In this document: one piece after another, positions 55,992 through 64,000 of the stretch | Numbering within the stretch: the stretch's first letter is position 1 | How the letters are laid out: each line of letters starts with the position of its first letter | DNA from: Hyphomicrobiales bacterium | GTDB taxonomy: Bacteria; Pseudomonadota; Alphaproteobacteria; Rhizobiales; JACESI01 | Direction: 5' to 3' | Length of the DNA stretch: 64,000 nucleotides | NCBI GenBank assembly: GCA_039989895.1 | Contig: JBDXGY010000005.1 | Location: 124,001 to 188,000 of the forward strand | Notes under the pieces: model-generated | What the model saw: only the letters and a program-made list of their open reading frames with translations | Databases searched by the model: none | What the model was told of the DNA's origin: nothing | Translations under genes and position numbers: made by a program

Positions 55992-57917
55992 ATGGCAAAA
56001 GTTATTGGTATTGACCTTGGAACAACAAATTCTTGTGTTTCGGTCATGGACGGCAAAGAACCGAAAGTTATTGAAAATGCGGAAGGCGCGCGCACAACGC
56101 CGTCTATGGTTGCTTTTTCTGACGAAGGCGAGCGCCTTGTTGGTCAACCCGCCAAACGTCAGGCTGTTACCAATCCGGAAAACACATTGTTTGCTGTCAA
56201 ACGTCTGATTGGCCGTCGCTTCACAGACCCGACAGTTGGTAAAGATAAAGAGCTTGTCCCGTTCAAAATTGTCAAAGCAGACAATGGCGATGCATGGGTT
56301 GAAGCCAATGGCGATCAATATTCTCCCTCACAAGTATCTGCGATGATCCTTCAAAAAATGAAGGAAACAGCAGAAAGCTTCCTCGGCGAAACAGTTGAAC
56401 AGGCTGTTATCACGGTTCCTGCTTACTTCAATGATGCTCAGCGTCAAGCAACGAAAGACGCTGGTAAGATTGCAGGCCTTGAAGTGTTACGCATTATCAA
56501 TGAGCCAACAGCTGCGGCGCTTGCTTATGGCCTTGATAAAAAAGACGGCCAAACAATCGCTGTTTACGATCTGGGTGGTGGTACATTTGATGTGTCCGTC
56601 CTCGAAATCGGTGACGGTGTGTTTGAAGTGAAATCCACCAATGGCGACACATTCCTCGGCGGTGAAGATTTCGATATGCGCCTTGTGGATTATCTAGCTG
56701 ATGAGTTCAAAAAAGAACAAGGCATCGATCTTCGCGGTGACAAGCTTGCACTTCAGCGTTTGAAAGAAGCGGCTGAAAAAGCAAAAATCGAACTTTCATC
56801 TGCAACACAAACAGAAATCAACCTGCCCTTCATCACAGCTGATGCTTCTGGTCCTAAACACCTTACATTGAAGCTTACGCGTCCAAAATTCGAATCCCTC
56901 GTTGATGATTTTGTTCAACGCACAATAGCGCCTTGCAAATCAGCGTTGAAAGATGCCGGCATGACAGCGGCTGATATTGACGAAGTGGTTCTGGTTGGCG
57001 GCATGACCCGTATGCCTAAAATTCAAGAGGCTGTGCAAAAATTCTTTGGTAAAGAACCGAACAAAGGCGTAAACCCAGATGAAGTTGTTGCCATGGGTGC
57101 AGCGATCCAAGCTGGCGTCCTTCAGGGTGATGTTAAAGATGTTCTACTGCTTGATGTGACACCATTGTCGCTTGGTATTGAAACATTGGGCGGCGTGTTC
57201 ACTCGCTTGATCGACCGCAACACAACAATTCCAACGAAAAAGTCCCAGACTTTCTCTACAGCTGAAGACAATCAAAATGCTGTAACCATTCGTGTGGCGC
57301 AAGGCGAACGCGAAATGGCGGCCGACAACAAAAACCTCGGCCAGTTCGATTTGGTTGGCATTCCACCAGCACCACGCGGTATGCCGCAAATTGAAGTGAC
57401 CTTTGATATCGATGCCAACGGCATTGTGAATGTGTCAGCTAAAGACAAAGGCACAGGCAAAGAGCAACAAATCCAAATTCAGGCATCTGGCGGCTTGAGC
57501 GATGATGACATTGATCAAATGGTCAAAGATGCGGAAGCCAATGCTGACGCCGATAAGAAACTTCGCGAATCCGTTGACGCACGCAATAATGCTGAAACGC
57601 TTATTCATTCCTCTGAGAAATCATTAGCGGAATATGGCGACAAGGTGAGCGATAGCGACAAGCAAGCCATCGAAGATGCTATTGCTGCTCTAAAAACGGC
57701 CGTTGAAGGTGATGAGATTGATGCCGATGATGTGCGGGCGAAGTCTGAAACATTGGCACAGGCAAGCATGAAACTAGGTGAAGCAATGTATGCTGAACAG
57801 CAGGCTGCAGCCGAAGCTGACGCTGCCGCAGACGATGCTGCCGACGGTGACGACGATGTTTTGGATGCCGACTTTGAAGATGTGTCTGACGATGGCGACG
57901 AGAAAAAATCAGCTTAA
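55992..57917 (+). CDS. dnaK: Chaperone DnaK (Hsp70)
   Basis: 641-aa ATP-dependent chaperone. The ATG at 55992 ([14 protein letters not shown]) is preceded by AAGGAG; an upstream in-frame start at 55971 adds seven residues without support. The ATPase domain contains [29 protein letters not shown] and [11 protein letters not shown]; the substrate-binding domain starts near [14 protein letters not shown], and the C-terminal lid ends in an acidic tail. Followed by a strong terminator, so dnaJ has its own promoter or depends on read-through. Confidence 0.98.
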   Translation: MAKVIGIDLGTTNSCVSVMDGKEPKVIENAEGARTTPSMVAFSDEGERLVGQPAKRQAVTNPENTLFAVKRLIGRRFTDPTVGKDKELVPFKIVKADNGDAWVEANGDQYSPSQVSAMILQKMKETAESFLGETVEQAVITVPAYFNDAQRQATKDAGKIAGLEVLRIINEPTAAALAYGLDKKDGQTIAVYDLGGGTFDVSVLEIGDGVFEVKSTNGDTFLGGEDFDMRLVDYLADEFKKEQGIDLRGDKLALQRLKEAAEKAKIELSSATQTEINLPFITADASGPKHLTLKLTRPKFESLVDDFVQRTIAPCKSALKDAGMTAADIDEVVLVGGMTRMPKIQEAVQKFFGKEPNKGVNPDEVVAMGAAIQAGVLQGDVKDVLLLDVTPLSLGIETLGGVFTRLIDRNTTIPTKKSQTFSTAEDNQNAVTIRVAQGEREMAADNKNLGQFDLVGIPPAPRGMPQIEVTFDIDANGIVNVSAKDKGTGKEQQIQIQASGGLSDDDIDQMVKDAEANADADKKLRESVDARNNAETLIHSSEKSLAEYGDKVSDSDKQAIEDAIAALKTAVEGDEIDADDVRAKSETLAQASMKLGEAMYAEQQAAAEADAAADDAADGDDDVLDADFEDVSDDGDEKKSA

Positions 57918-57956
57918 TAAAGCAAAGCTGACACTCAATCATTCAACAAATATCAG

Positions 57957-57986
57957 ACGGCGATTTTATAATCGCCGTTTTTTTTT
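57957..57986 (+). terminator. Rho-independent terminator of dnaK
   Basis: acggcgat (57957-57964) pairs perfectly with atcgccgt (57971-57978) around tttata, followed by eight more T residues. It ends 40 nt after the dnaK stop. Confidence 0.92.
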
Positions 57987-58016
57987 GAGGAATGTAGCTT
58001 TAGGAAAATGTAACAA

Positions 58017-58251
58017 TGAGTGAAATTAAAACACATCCTTTTGGAATATTTTCTCTTTGCAGAAAACGAGCCCTTTTACATTCCGCGATTTAGGCGCAAA
58101 TGTGGGTTTTTATTCTTTGCTTCTAGGTAATACAGCACGCAAGATATCAACCCACGTGCAACTGATCGCTGTTGAACCATTATATAAGAGTTCATCGCCA
58201 AGCGTTACGTTATTTTCAGCTTACTTAGCATCGAAACCTAGCAATTTGTAA
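58017..58251 (+). pseudogene. Remnant of an FkbM-type SAM-dependent methyltransferase
   Basis: Between dnaK and dnaJ a 64-codon open stretch (58057-58251) reads FRDLGANVGFYSLLLGN and, after an 11-residue gap, QLIAVEP: this is SAM-binding motif I (D-x-G-x-N-x-G) followed by the acidic end of strand 2 (AVEP), as in FkbM methyltransferases. It has no ATG (TTG only) and stops soon after, where a normal enzyme continues for 150 or more residues. A short ATG-led frame from 58017 (MSEIKTHPFGIFS) in another phase may be its shifted N-terminus. I read it as a decayed or truncated gene. Confidence 0.55.
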
Positions 58252-58407
58252 ACTTCTGATCATTTTCATCAGGTTATGCCTATATATAGCATATATCCTA
58301 TGGAAAGCTTTTAGTTCATCCATTATAAGAGCCCTAAAATCATTCACAACGTCATCGCCAATATGAGGTCTGACGGGATTGTTTGTTAAAGATTATTCTG
58401 AGAGACA
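58252..58407. other. Non-coding gap before dnaJ
   Basis: About 156 AT-rich bases that follow the methyltransferase remnant. No gene or structured RNA is seen; it probably carries the dnaJ promoter, since the dnaK terminator isolates dnaJ. Confidence 0.4.
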
Positions 58408-59553
58408 ATGCAAATGGCAGAAGCCGATTTTTATGAAACACTAGGCGTTTCCAACGACGCAGATGAGAAGACACTGAAAAGTGCCTTTAGAAAACGTGCG
58501 ATGCAATATCATCCTGACCGTAATCCAGGCGATGATGAGGCTGAAGCAAAGTTTAAAGAGCTCAATACAGCTTATGAAACACTGAAAGACCCGCAAAAGC
58601 GGGCAGCCTATGACCGCTATGGCCATGAAGCCTTCACCAATAGCGGCGGCGGTGGTGGTCAAGGCGGATTTTCTGGTGACTTCGGCGGATCAATGTCTGA
58701 TATTTTCGAAGAATTCTTCGGTGATGTTATGGGCGGCAGACGTGGCGGAGAGCGCAACGCAAACCGTGGTTCAGACCTGCGCTTCAATATGGAAGTCACG
58801 CTGGAAGAAGCTTTTAACGGCAAAGAGGCCGAAATCACTGTACCCTCTTCCATCAAGTGTGATGAATGCATGGGTTCAGGTGCAAAACCGGGCACAAGCC
58901 CATCTGCCTGTTCAACATGTGGTGGGGCGGGTCGAGTGCGCGTCAGCCAAGGATTTTTCTCAGTTGAGCGAACATGCCCAAATTGCCAAGGACGCGGTGA
59001 GGTTATTACTGATCCTTGCGCCTCATGCAGTGGGAACGGCCGTGTTGCGCAAGAGCGCACGCTCTCTGTCAATGTTCCAGCAGGCATCGAAGATGGCACG
59101 CGCATCCGGCTAGCAGGTGAAGGCGAAGCTGGCATGATGGGCAATGCGTCGGGTGATCTTTATATTTTCATCTCGATCATCCCTCATGAATTCTTTCAGC
59201 GTGAAGGAGCAGATATATTCTGTCGGGTGCCTATATCCATGACCACAGCAGCCCTCGGAGGTCAATTTGAAGTTGCAACAGTGGAAGGCGCCAAAACGCG
59301 GGTCAAAATTCCTGAGGGCACACAAAGTGGTAAGCAATTCAGATTAAAAAATAAAGGCATGCCGGTTTTAAGATCCAGCCAACATGGCGATATGTATATT
59401 CAGGTTTTGATTGAGACTCCGCAAAACCTCAGCCGCCGCCAGCGAGAATTGCTTGAAGAATTTGAACAAGAATCATCCGAGAAAAATAGCCCTGAATCAT
59501 CAGGCTTTTTCACACGCATGAAAGATTTCTTTACTAATTCGAACGAAGCCTAA
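58408..59553 (+). CDS. dnaJ: Chaperone DnaJ (Hsp40)
   Basis: 381-aa DnaK co-chaperone. J domain with HPD at 35-37, a Gly/Phe-rich linker ([17 protein letters not shown]), four CxxCxGxG zinc-finger repeats ([32 protein letters not shown]) and two C-terminal substrate-binding folds. ATG codons at 58408 and 58414 are both possible; I keep the first. It precedes pmtA by 29 nt. Confidence 0.97.
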   Translation: MQMAEADFYETLGVSNDADEKTLKSAFRKRAMQYHPDRNPGDDEAEAKFKELNTAYETLKDPQKRAAYDRYGHEAFTNSGGGGGQGGFSGDFGGSMSDIFEEFFGDVMGGRRGGERNANRGSDLRFNMEVTLEEAFNGKEAEITVPSSIKCDECMGSGAKPGTSPSACSTCGGAGRVRVSQGFFSVERTCPNCQGRGEVITDPCASCSGNGRVAQERTLSVNVPAGIEDGTRIRLAGEGEAGMMGNASGDLYIFISIIPHEFFQREGADIFCRVPISMTTAALGGQFEVATVEGAKTRVKIPEGTQSGKQFRLKNKGMPVLRSSQHGDMYIQVLIETPQNLSRRQRELLEEFEQESSEKNSPESSGFFTRMKDFFTNSNEA

Positions 59554-59582
59554 CGCTTATTACGGCGGGAAGTAGTTTACAC

Positions 59583-60179
59583 ATGGCGCATAAAGCTAGA
59601 ACTGTTTTGGAACGATTAAGCGCCAATACCAGCTTCATCAAGAATTGGGCCGGCGCTCCCATGACGACCGGTGCTATCGCGCCTTCTGGCAGTGGGCTCG
59701 CAAATAAAATGGCCTCCTTGGTGCCATTGGACAACGACTTACCCGTGCTTGAAATTGGCCCCGGAACGGGGTCTGTCACCCGCGCCCTTCTAAAACATGG
59801 CGTTGCACCTGAGAGATTGATCGCGCTTGAATATAACACTGAGTTTTTTGAACTTATAGGAAGCCAATTCCCAGACATTCGCGTGATACAGGGCGACGCC
59901 TATGCGCTTAGCAAAACCTTGCAGGGGGGGTTAGGTGATGTACCGAAATTTGCTGCAATCGTTTCAAGCCTGCCTCTTCTCACCAGACCAAAAGAGGACC
60001 GTGAAGGGCTTTTACAGCAAAGCCTTACGCATCTTGAATCTGGTGCGCCCTTCATCCAGTTTTCATATGGATTCACCACGCCTGTTGAAAATCCGGTCGC
60101 TGTATCTCTGACTAAATCATCCTGGATTTTACGAAATATTCCGCCAGCGAGAGTATTTGTTTACCGAAGAATATCTTAG
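59583..60179 (+). CDS. pmtA: Phospholipid N-methyltransferase PmtA
   Basis: 198-aa SAM-dependent enzyme that methylates phosphatidylethanolamine stepwise to phosphatidylcholine. The SAM motif is VLEIGPGTGSVTRALL, followed by IALEYN; the segment MTTGAIAPSGSGLANKMA is typical of the rhizobial (Sinorhizobium) type. In S. meliloti pmtA also lies beside dnaJ and pyrF, so the neighbourhood supports the call. The family resembles RsmA/KsgA, which explains possible mis-annotation as rRNA methyltransferase. Confidence 0.9.
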   Translation: MAHKARTVLERLSANTSFIKNWAGAPMTTGAIAPSGSGLANKMASLVPLDNDLPVLEIGPGTGSVTRALLKHGVAPERLIALEYNTEFFELIGSQFPDIRVIQGDAYALSKTLQGGLGDVPKFAAIVSSLPLLTRPKEDREGLLQQSLTHLESGAPFIQFSYGFTTPVENPVAVSLTKSSWILRNIPPARVFVYRRIS

Positions 60180-60266
60180 TTCCTCAGCAATAAAGTCTAC
60201 CCTTAAGCAAATAATCGGCTATATCCATAGATAAGTATCTTATTATTAGAAGTCGTGGAGATAATA

Positions 60267-60845
60267 ATGTCTGCAAAAATTCTCGTTTTCGCCGGTTCTA
60301 TGCGTGATGGCTCGTTTAACATCAAACTTGCTGATGCATTGACGAACGCCCTTATTGAGCTTGGAGCCGAGGTCACTCATGTTTGTGCCAAAAATTATCA
60401 GCTTCCCATCTTTAATGAAGACTTAGAAGTGCCTGAAAAGGCCATCGCACTGGCTAAACTTTTTGAACAAAGTGATGGATTTGTTTTTGTCTCACCAGAA
60501 TATAATGCATCCGTTACACCCCTCATGAAGAATACACTCGATTGGGTCAGTGTATCAGGTGTCAGTAGCAGCAACAGTTTCGGGCCGTATAAGGACAAGA
60601 TGTGTTTCATCTCATCCTGCTCGCCCGGGAAGACTGGAGGCTTGCGCGGTCTTTATCATCTACGCGCGATACTCATGAATGTAGGCGCTGAGATCATCAC
60701 ACCGCAACTATCCGTCGGTGAGGGGGAAACAGCCTTTGATGCGGATGGTAAATTAAAAGATCCACACTTGGTCTCTTTGATGGATAAAGGCCTTGATGAA
60801 CTCCTATTCACAATCCAACGTATTAAAGCCGTTCCACGGCCATAA
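60267..60845 (+). CDS. NADPH-dependent FMN reductase family protein
   Basis: 192-aa flavodoxin-like oxidoreductase. The phosphate-binding loop is GSMRDGSFN and the flavin/dimer motif SPEYNASVTPLMKNTLDWVS, as in ArsH/ChrR/SsuE-type azoreductases and quinone reductases. The ATG at 60267 is used; a GTG at 60255 is possible but would lie on the likely ribosome site GGAG. Substrate not assignable. It sits between pmtA and pyrF. Confidence 0.9.
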   Translation: MSAKILVFAGSMRDGSFNIKLADALTNALIELGAEVTHVCAKNYQLPIFNEDLEVPEKAIALAKLFEQSDGFVFVSPEYNASVTPLMKNTLDWVSVSGVSSSNSFGPYKDKMCFISSCSPGKTGGLRGLYHLRAILMNVGAEIITPQLSVGEGETAFDADGKLKDPHLVSLMDKGLDELLFTIQRIKAVPRP

Positions 60846-60870
60846 TATTCACTAGCTTGGCGTTCGCCCT

Positions 60871-61590
60871 ATGACTGACTTCGATGTTAAAAATCCCTCT
60901 CCCAAAGATCGTTTAATCGTCCCGCTTGATGTGCCAAGTTTGAGCGACGCCCGTGACGTGGTGGCAGACCTAGGTGATGCGGTCAGTTTTTATAAAGTTG
61001 GCTTTCAAATTCTTTATGCTGGTGGTTTTGATCTGATTTCAGAACTGAAAGATGCTGGCAAACAGGTGTTCATCGACCTAAAACTACTCGATATCGACAA
61101 TACCGTTAAAAGTGGTGTTGAGAGCCTTGCGGCCCTTGGTGGTACCTTTTTGACAATCCATGCCTATCCCCATGCCATGCGCGCAGCGGTGGAGGGGCGT
61201 GGTACAAGTGATTTAAAATTACTCGCCGTCACCGTGATGACCAATCTTGATGACACTCTTTTACAAGAGGCTGGCTATAAAGAAAGTGCCCATGATCTTG
61301 TTCTTCAACGCGCCGTTCAAGCACGCGACACTGGTATCGAAGGCGTTATTTGTTCAGCAGCAGAAGCAAGCGCCATTCGTGCAGCCGCTGGTCCTGACTT
61401 GCTCCTTGTTACTCCCGGCATTCGCCCAGCGAACGCAGCCGCAGATGATCAAAAGCGGATCATGACCCCGCGCATGGCAATTGAAAATGGTAGCGACTAT
61501 CTTGTTGTGGGAAGACCTATTTTGAAGGCCGAAAACAGGCGAGCAGCAGCCTCGGCTATTGTCGAAGAAATTGAAGCAGCACTATCTTGA
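60871..61590 (+). CDS. pyrF: Orotidine-5'-phosphate decarboxylase
   Basis: Final enzyme of UMP synthesis (239 aa, type 1). The catalytic network DxKxxD is Asp69, Lys71, Asp74 in [10 protein letters not shown]; the phosphate loop is TPGIRPANA and the C-terminal VVGRPILKA closes the barrel. It begins 25 nt after the FMN reductase gene and is 15 nt before a DUF1330 gene. Confidence 0.96.
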   Translation: MTDFDVKNPSPKDRLIVPLDVPSLSDARDVVADLGDAVSFYKVGFQILYAGGFDLISELKDAGKQVFIDLKLLDIDNTVKSGVESLAALGGTFLTIHAYPHAMRAAVEGRGTSDLKLLAVTVMTNLDDTLLQEAGYKESAHDLVLQRAVQARDTGIEGVICSAAEASAIRAAAGPDLLLVTPGIRPANAAADDQKRIMTPRMAIENGSDYLVVGRPILKAENRRAAASAIVEEIEAALS

Positions 61591-61605
61591 AATCGGGAAA
61601 AGCTA

Positions 61606-61899
61606 ATGGCTAAAGGATATTGGATCGCTCGCATGGATGTGCGCGATGTGGAGCGCTACAAGGATTATGTCGCAGGTGCGGCTCATGCTTTCCAACGCTA
61701 TGATATTAAATTTTTGGTGCGCGGTGGGGCAGCTCACGCGCTAGAAGGCGATTGTCGGGCGCGCAATGTTGTCATTGAATTCCCATCAGTTGAAGAGGCC
61801 CTCGCCTGCTACAATGATCCTGATTATCAGATGGCCAAAGAAATTCGAAATGCAGTGGCTGATGGCGAATTGACCATTGTCGAAGGTTTTGATGGTTAG
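61606..61899 (+). CDS. DUF1330 family protein
   Basis: 97-aa dimeric alpha-beta barrel protein: MAKGYWIARMDVRDVERYKDY at the start (core YWIARMDV), then FLVRGGAAHALEGDCRARNVVIEFPS and the family motif ACYNDPDYQMAKEIR. Molecular function of DUF1330 is unknown. The pyrF-DUF1330 pair is closely spaced and likely one transcript. Confidence 0.88.
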   Translation: MAKGYWIARMDVRDVERYKDYVAGAAHAFQRYDIKFLVRGGAAHALEGDCRARNVVIEFPSVEEALACYNDPDYQMAKEIRNAVADGELTIVEGFDG

Positions 61900-62091
61900 T
61901 GCTCCTTACGATAAGCTCGCGACCCAAACCGCAACGGCGTTTTAAAGATTTTAATCTGCATTAAAATTCGACTATAATTTTATGACCTTCTACTTTAGAG
62001 GTTGAAATTACATCGAATTGCCTGCGCATATCTTCCCTCTGCACCATGACGCTGCTATATGCATAGACAGCTAACGAAAGTGACACGATAA

Positions 62092-62655
62092 ATGCTGAGA
62101 GTTTTTTTAATTTCCTGGTCATATGCTCTGTTTTTTACATTCAATGCAGCAGCAGCAGATTTGTCCGAAATTTCCAAACTGGAAGGCTTTGTTTCGATCG
62201 AGGAGACGTTAAGCGCCAATGCTGACAAACCGTTTGAATGCGCTAATTATGTTGCGGCTTCACAAAGCTGCATTGCGGTTTCGAAAAGCATAATTGATGG
62301 CAAAACCCTGATAAGCGCCAATCGAATTTTAGTAAGTGAACAGCCATTGATAGAAGTTCAAATCAGTGCCAAACTTGATCTTATCCATGGACTTGCATGC
62401 GGAACAGCATCAACATGGGATATCGCGGTCGTCGGCGATACTGTAACAAAAGACTTTGAAAAATTGGTGGTCGATGCCGTGCGAGGCAATGTGGCAAAAT
62501 ATGGCAGGCTTTGCGTCGGATATATAAAGAAAGACGGCCTCTTACAGGCTGTTAATTTTTCTTCAGAAACAGGCGAAGTGATCAAAGAAATACCCGTCAC
62601 AAACACCACTTTTTGGAAAGTTGCTCCACAGTTGCGAGCTGCAGAACAAAGTTGA
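62092..62655 (+). CDS. Secreted protein of unknown function
   Basis: 187-aa protein with a signal peptide (about 1-21, ending NAAAAD). The mature part has four or so cysteines (CANYVAASQSC, LACGT, RLCVGY), which could form disulfides in the periplasm, and alternating beta-strand-like segments. I do not recognise a domain. It lies alone between DUF1330 and dapB, with a 192-bp upstream gap in which I saw no structure, and 46 bp downstream to dapB. Confidence 0.65.
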   Translation: MLRVFLISWSYALFFTFNAAAADLSEISKLEGFVSIEETLSANADKPFECANYVAASQSCIAVSKSIIDGKTLISANRILVSEQPLIEVQISAKLDLIHGLACGTASTWDIAVVGDTVTKDFEKLVVDAVRGNVAKYGRLCVGYIKKDGLLQAVNFSSETGEVIKEIPVTNTTFWKVAPQLRAAEQS

Positions 62656-62701
62656 AAATTGTCTTCTATGAGATACTAGAGGCGCTAGAAATGAGACTAA
62701 A

Positions 62702-63523
62702 TTGGCAGATATGAAACTTTTGGTGGTAGGTGCTGGTGGCCGAATGGGTCAAGCGCTTATTCGTGCCATCACCGAGATGGATGGTGTGGTGCTGGGTGCC
62801 GCTATCGACCTTGAAGGCTCGCCGGTTATTGGACAAGACGCAGGAACAATATCGGGTCTGCCAGAACCACTGGGTGTTGCGATCACGGATGACGCATCCT
62901 CTGCCTTTTCAAATATCGACGGCGTGATTGATTTTACCGCTCCTGCCGCGACGCTGGAATTTGCCGATTATGCCGCGCAAAAGGGTATTGTGCATGTGAT
63001 CGGCACCACGGGCTGTAGCATCGAGGACGATGAAAAGATCGAAGCAGCGGGCCGCCAAGCTGTTATCATCAAATCTGGCAATATGAGCCTTGGTGTAAAC
63101 CTGCTTGCCGTTCTTGTGCGCCAAGCGGCCAAGGCGCTCGATGCTGATTTTGATCTTGAAGTTTTGGAGATGCACCACAAACATAAAGTCGATGCGCCCT
63201 CCGGCACGGCCCTTCTTTTGGGCCAAGCAGCCGCCGAAGGTCGAGGCATTGATCTTGATGATCATTCTGTTCGTTCACGTGACGGCCATACAGGTGCACG
63301 TGATAAAGGCTCAATCGGCTTTGCAACCCTGCGCGGTGGATCGGTCGTCGGATCGCATTCTGTCCTTTTGGCAGGTGAAGGCGAACGCATTGAGCTTTCA
63401 CACATTGCGGAAGATCGCGCTATTTTCGCGCGTGGTGCCGTGAAAGCCGCCCTTTGGGGTTTTGGCAAGAAACCCGGATTTTACACAATGGCCGATGTTC
63501 TCGGTCTTCCTAAAGACGTTTAA
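62702..63523 (+). CDS. dapB: 4-hydroxy-tetrahydrodipicolinate reductase
   Basis: Lysine and diaminopimelate pathway enzyme (273 aa). The nucleotide motif is [10 protein letters not shown], and the substrate site is [19 protein letters not shown] with the catalytic His-Lys pair. The start is TTG at 62702 ([13 protein letters not shown]-type, giving the family length) or ATG at 62711; the ribosome site does not decide between them. It runs into gpmA with a 12-nt gap. Confidence 0.95.
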   Translation: MADMKLLVVGAGGRMGQALIRAITEMDGVVLGAAIDLEGSPVIGQDAGTISGLPEPLGVAITDDASSAFSNIDGVIDFTAPAATLEFADYAAQKGIVHVIGTTGCSIEDDEKIEAAGRQAVIIKSGNMSLGVNLLAVLVRQAAKALDADFDLEVLEMHHKHKVDAPSGTALLLGQAAAEGRGIDLDDHSVRSRDGHTGARDKGSIGFATLRGGSVVGSHSVLLAGEGERIELSHIAEDRAIFARGAVKAALWGFGKKPGFYTMADVLGLPKDV

Positions 63524-63535
63524 TGGAGCCCCCGC

Positions 63536-64000
63536 ATGTCTCATACTCTTGTTCTTGTTCGTCACGGTCAAAGTGAGTGGAACCTGAAAAACCTATTCAC
63601 AGGCTGGAAAGATCCAGACCTCACCGAAAAAGGTGTCGAAGAAGCCATTGAAGGCGGGCGCAAACTGAAAGCTAAAGGGATCAGCTTTGATCTGGCGTTC
63701 ACATCAGTTCTGCAACGTGCACAAAAGACCTGCCAGTTGATCTTGGATGAAATTGGTCAGCCTGATCTGGAGACAATTCGCAATCAGGCGCTGAATGAAA
63801 GAAACTACGGTGATCTTGCTGGCCTCAATAAAGATGATGCTCGCGAAAAATGGGGCAAAGAACAGGTTCACATCTGGCGTCGATCCTATGATGTTCCGCC
63901 CCCTGGTGATGAAGGCGAAAGTTTAAGAGATACCGGCGCTCGGGTTTGGCCTTATTTTATGCATGATGTTCTGCCGCAAGTAATGGGTGGCAAAACCGTT
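63536..64000 (+). CDS. gpmA: 2,3-bisphosphoglycerate-dependent phosphoglycerate mutase (partial)
   Basis: Glycolytic mutase, cut by the window end after 155 codons. The phosphohistidine motif [10 protein letters not shown] and the cofactor-dependent features [41 protein letters not shown] and RRSYDVPPP are all present. The dapB-gpm order is common in Hyphomicrobiales. Confidence 0.95.
   Translation, partial: MSHTLVLVRHGQSEWNLKNLFTGWKDPDLTEKGVEEAIEGGRKLKAKGISFDLAFTSVLQRAQKTCQLILDEIGQPDLETIRNQALNERNYGDLAGLNKDDAREKWGKEQVHIWRRSYDVPPPGDEGESLRDTGARVWPYFMHDVLPQVMGGKTV

Noticed and set aside
59583-60179. rRNA adenine dimethyltransferase (RsmA/KsgA) for the gene after dnaJ
   Set aside because: Length (198 aa), the rhizobial PmtA-like N-terminal segment and the dnaJ/pyrF context favour a phospholipid N-methyltransferase.

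Overview
The window looks like a chromosomal segment of an alphaproteobacterium, most probably Hyphomicrobiales (Rhizobiales), with a moderate GC content judged by eye to be in the high 40s. The evidence is gene order and family type: dnaK-dnaJ-pmtA-pyrF, lnt next to a PhrR/PraR-type regulator and metK, nfuA-tsaB-rimI-fur-plsC-miaB-phoH-ybeY-corC-lnt, a YlxR/L7Ae fusion between nusA and infB, and an rhizobial-type phospholipid N-methyltransferase. Most of the window is a well packed core genome on the minus strand with 1-4 nt TAATG or ATGA overlaps. I saw no IS elements, CRISPR arrays, tRNAs or rRNAs.

Layout. 1-2450: a divergent succinate dehydrogenase/fumarate reductase cluster in the order B-D-C-A (A is cut by the window edge). 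2606-6955: a Nudix hydrolase, a Pit phosphate transporter and a DEAD-box helicase. 6958-14178: an accessory catabolic island, a tripartite tricarboxylate (TTT) transporter, an acylating aldehyde dehydrogenase and an acyl-CoA ligase read away from a LacI-type regulator, with a palindromic operator candidate between them. The enzyme pair fits sulfoacetate activation and reduction (SauT/SauS type). 14352-24395: the rimP-nusA-ylxR-infB-(membrane protein)-rbfA-truB-rpsO-pnp operon. 24552-36588: a long tRNA/ribosome/envelope maintenance block from nfuA down to an MmcQ/YjbR protein.

36691-43688: a complete urease cluster (ureD, A, B, C, E, F, G) interrupted by three membrane protein genes of unknown role. 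Directly upstream and on the same strand, 43691-47673 encodes an Anbu proteasome-like peptidase with its transglutaminase, alpha-E and circularly permuted ATP-grasp partners, and then a SelO/YdiU AMPylase. The Anbu stop and the ureD start are 2 nt apart, so the predicted peptide-tag system and urease may share a transcript. 49515-55646: a small secreted EF-hand protein, pheT, a LysE-type exporter placed between pheT and pheS, rplT, rpmI and alkB.

55992-64000 (plus strand): dnaK with a strong terminator, a decayed FkbM-like methyltransferase remnant, dnaJ, pmtA, an FMN reductase, pyrF, a DUF1330 protein, an unknown secreted protein, dapB and the start of gpmA. The most interesting parts are the TTT/SauS/SauT-like island with its operator and a perfect 13-bp intercistronic stem-loop, the joined Anbu-urease locus, and the flavoprotein that lacks the usual covalent FAD histidine.
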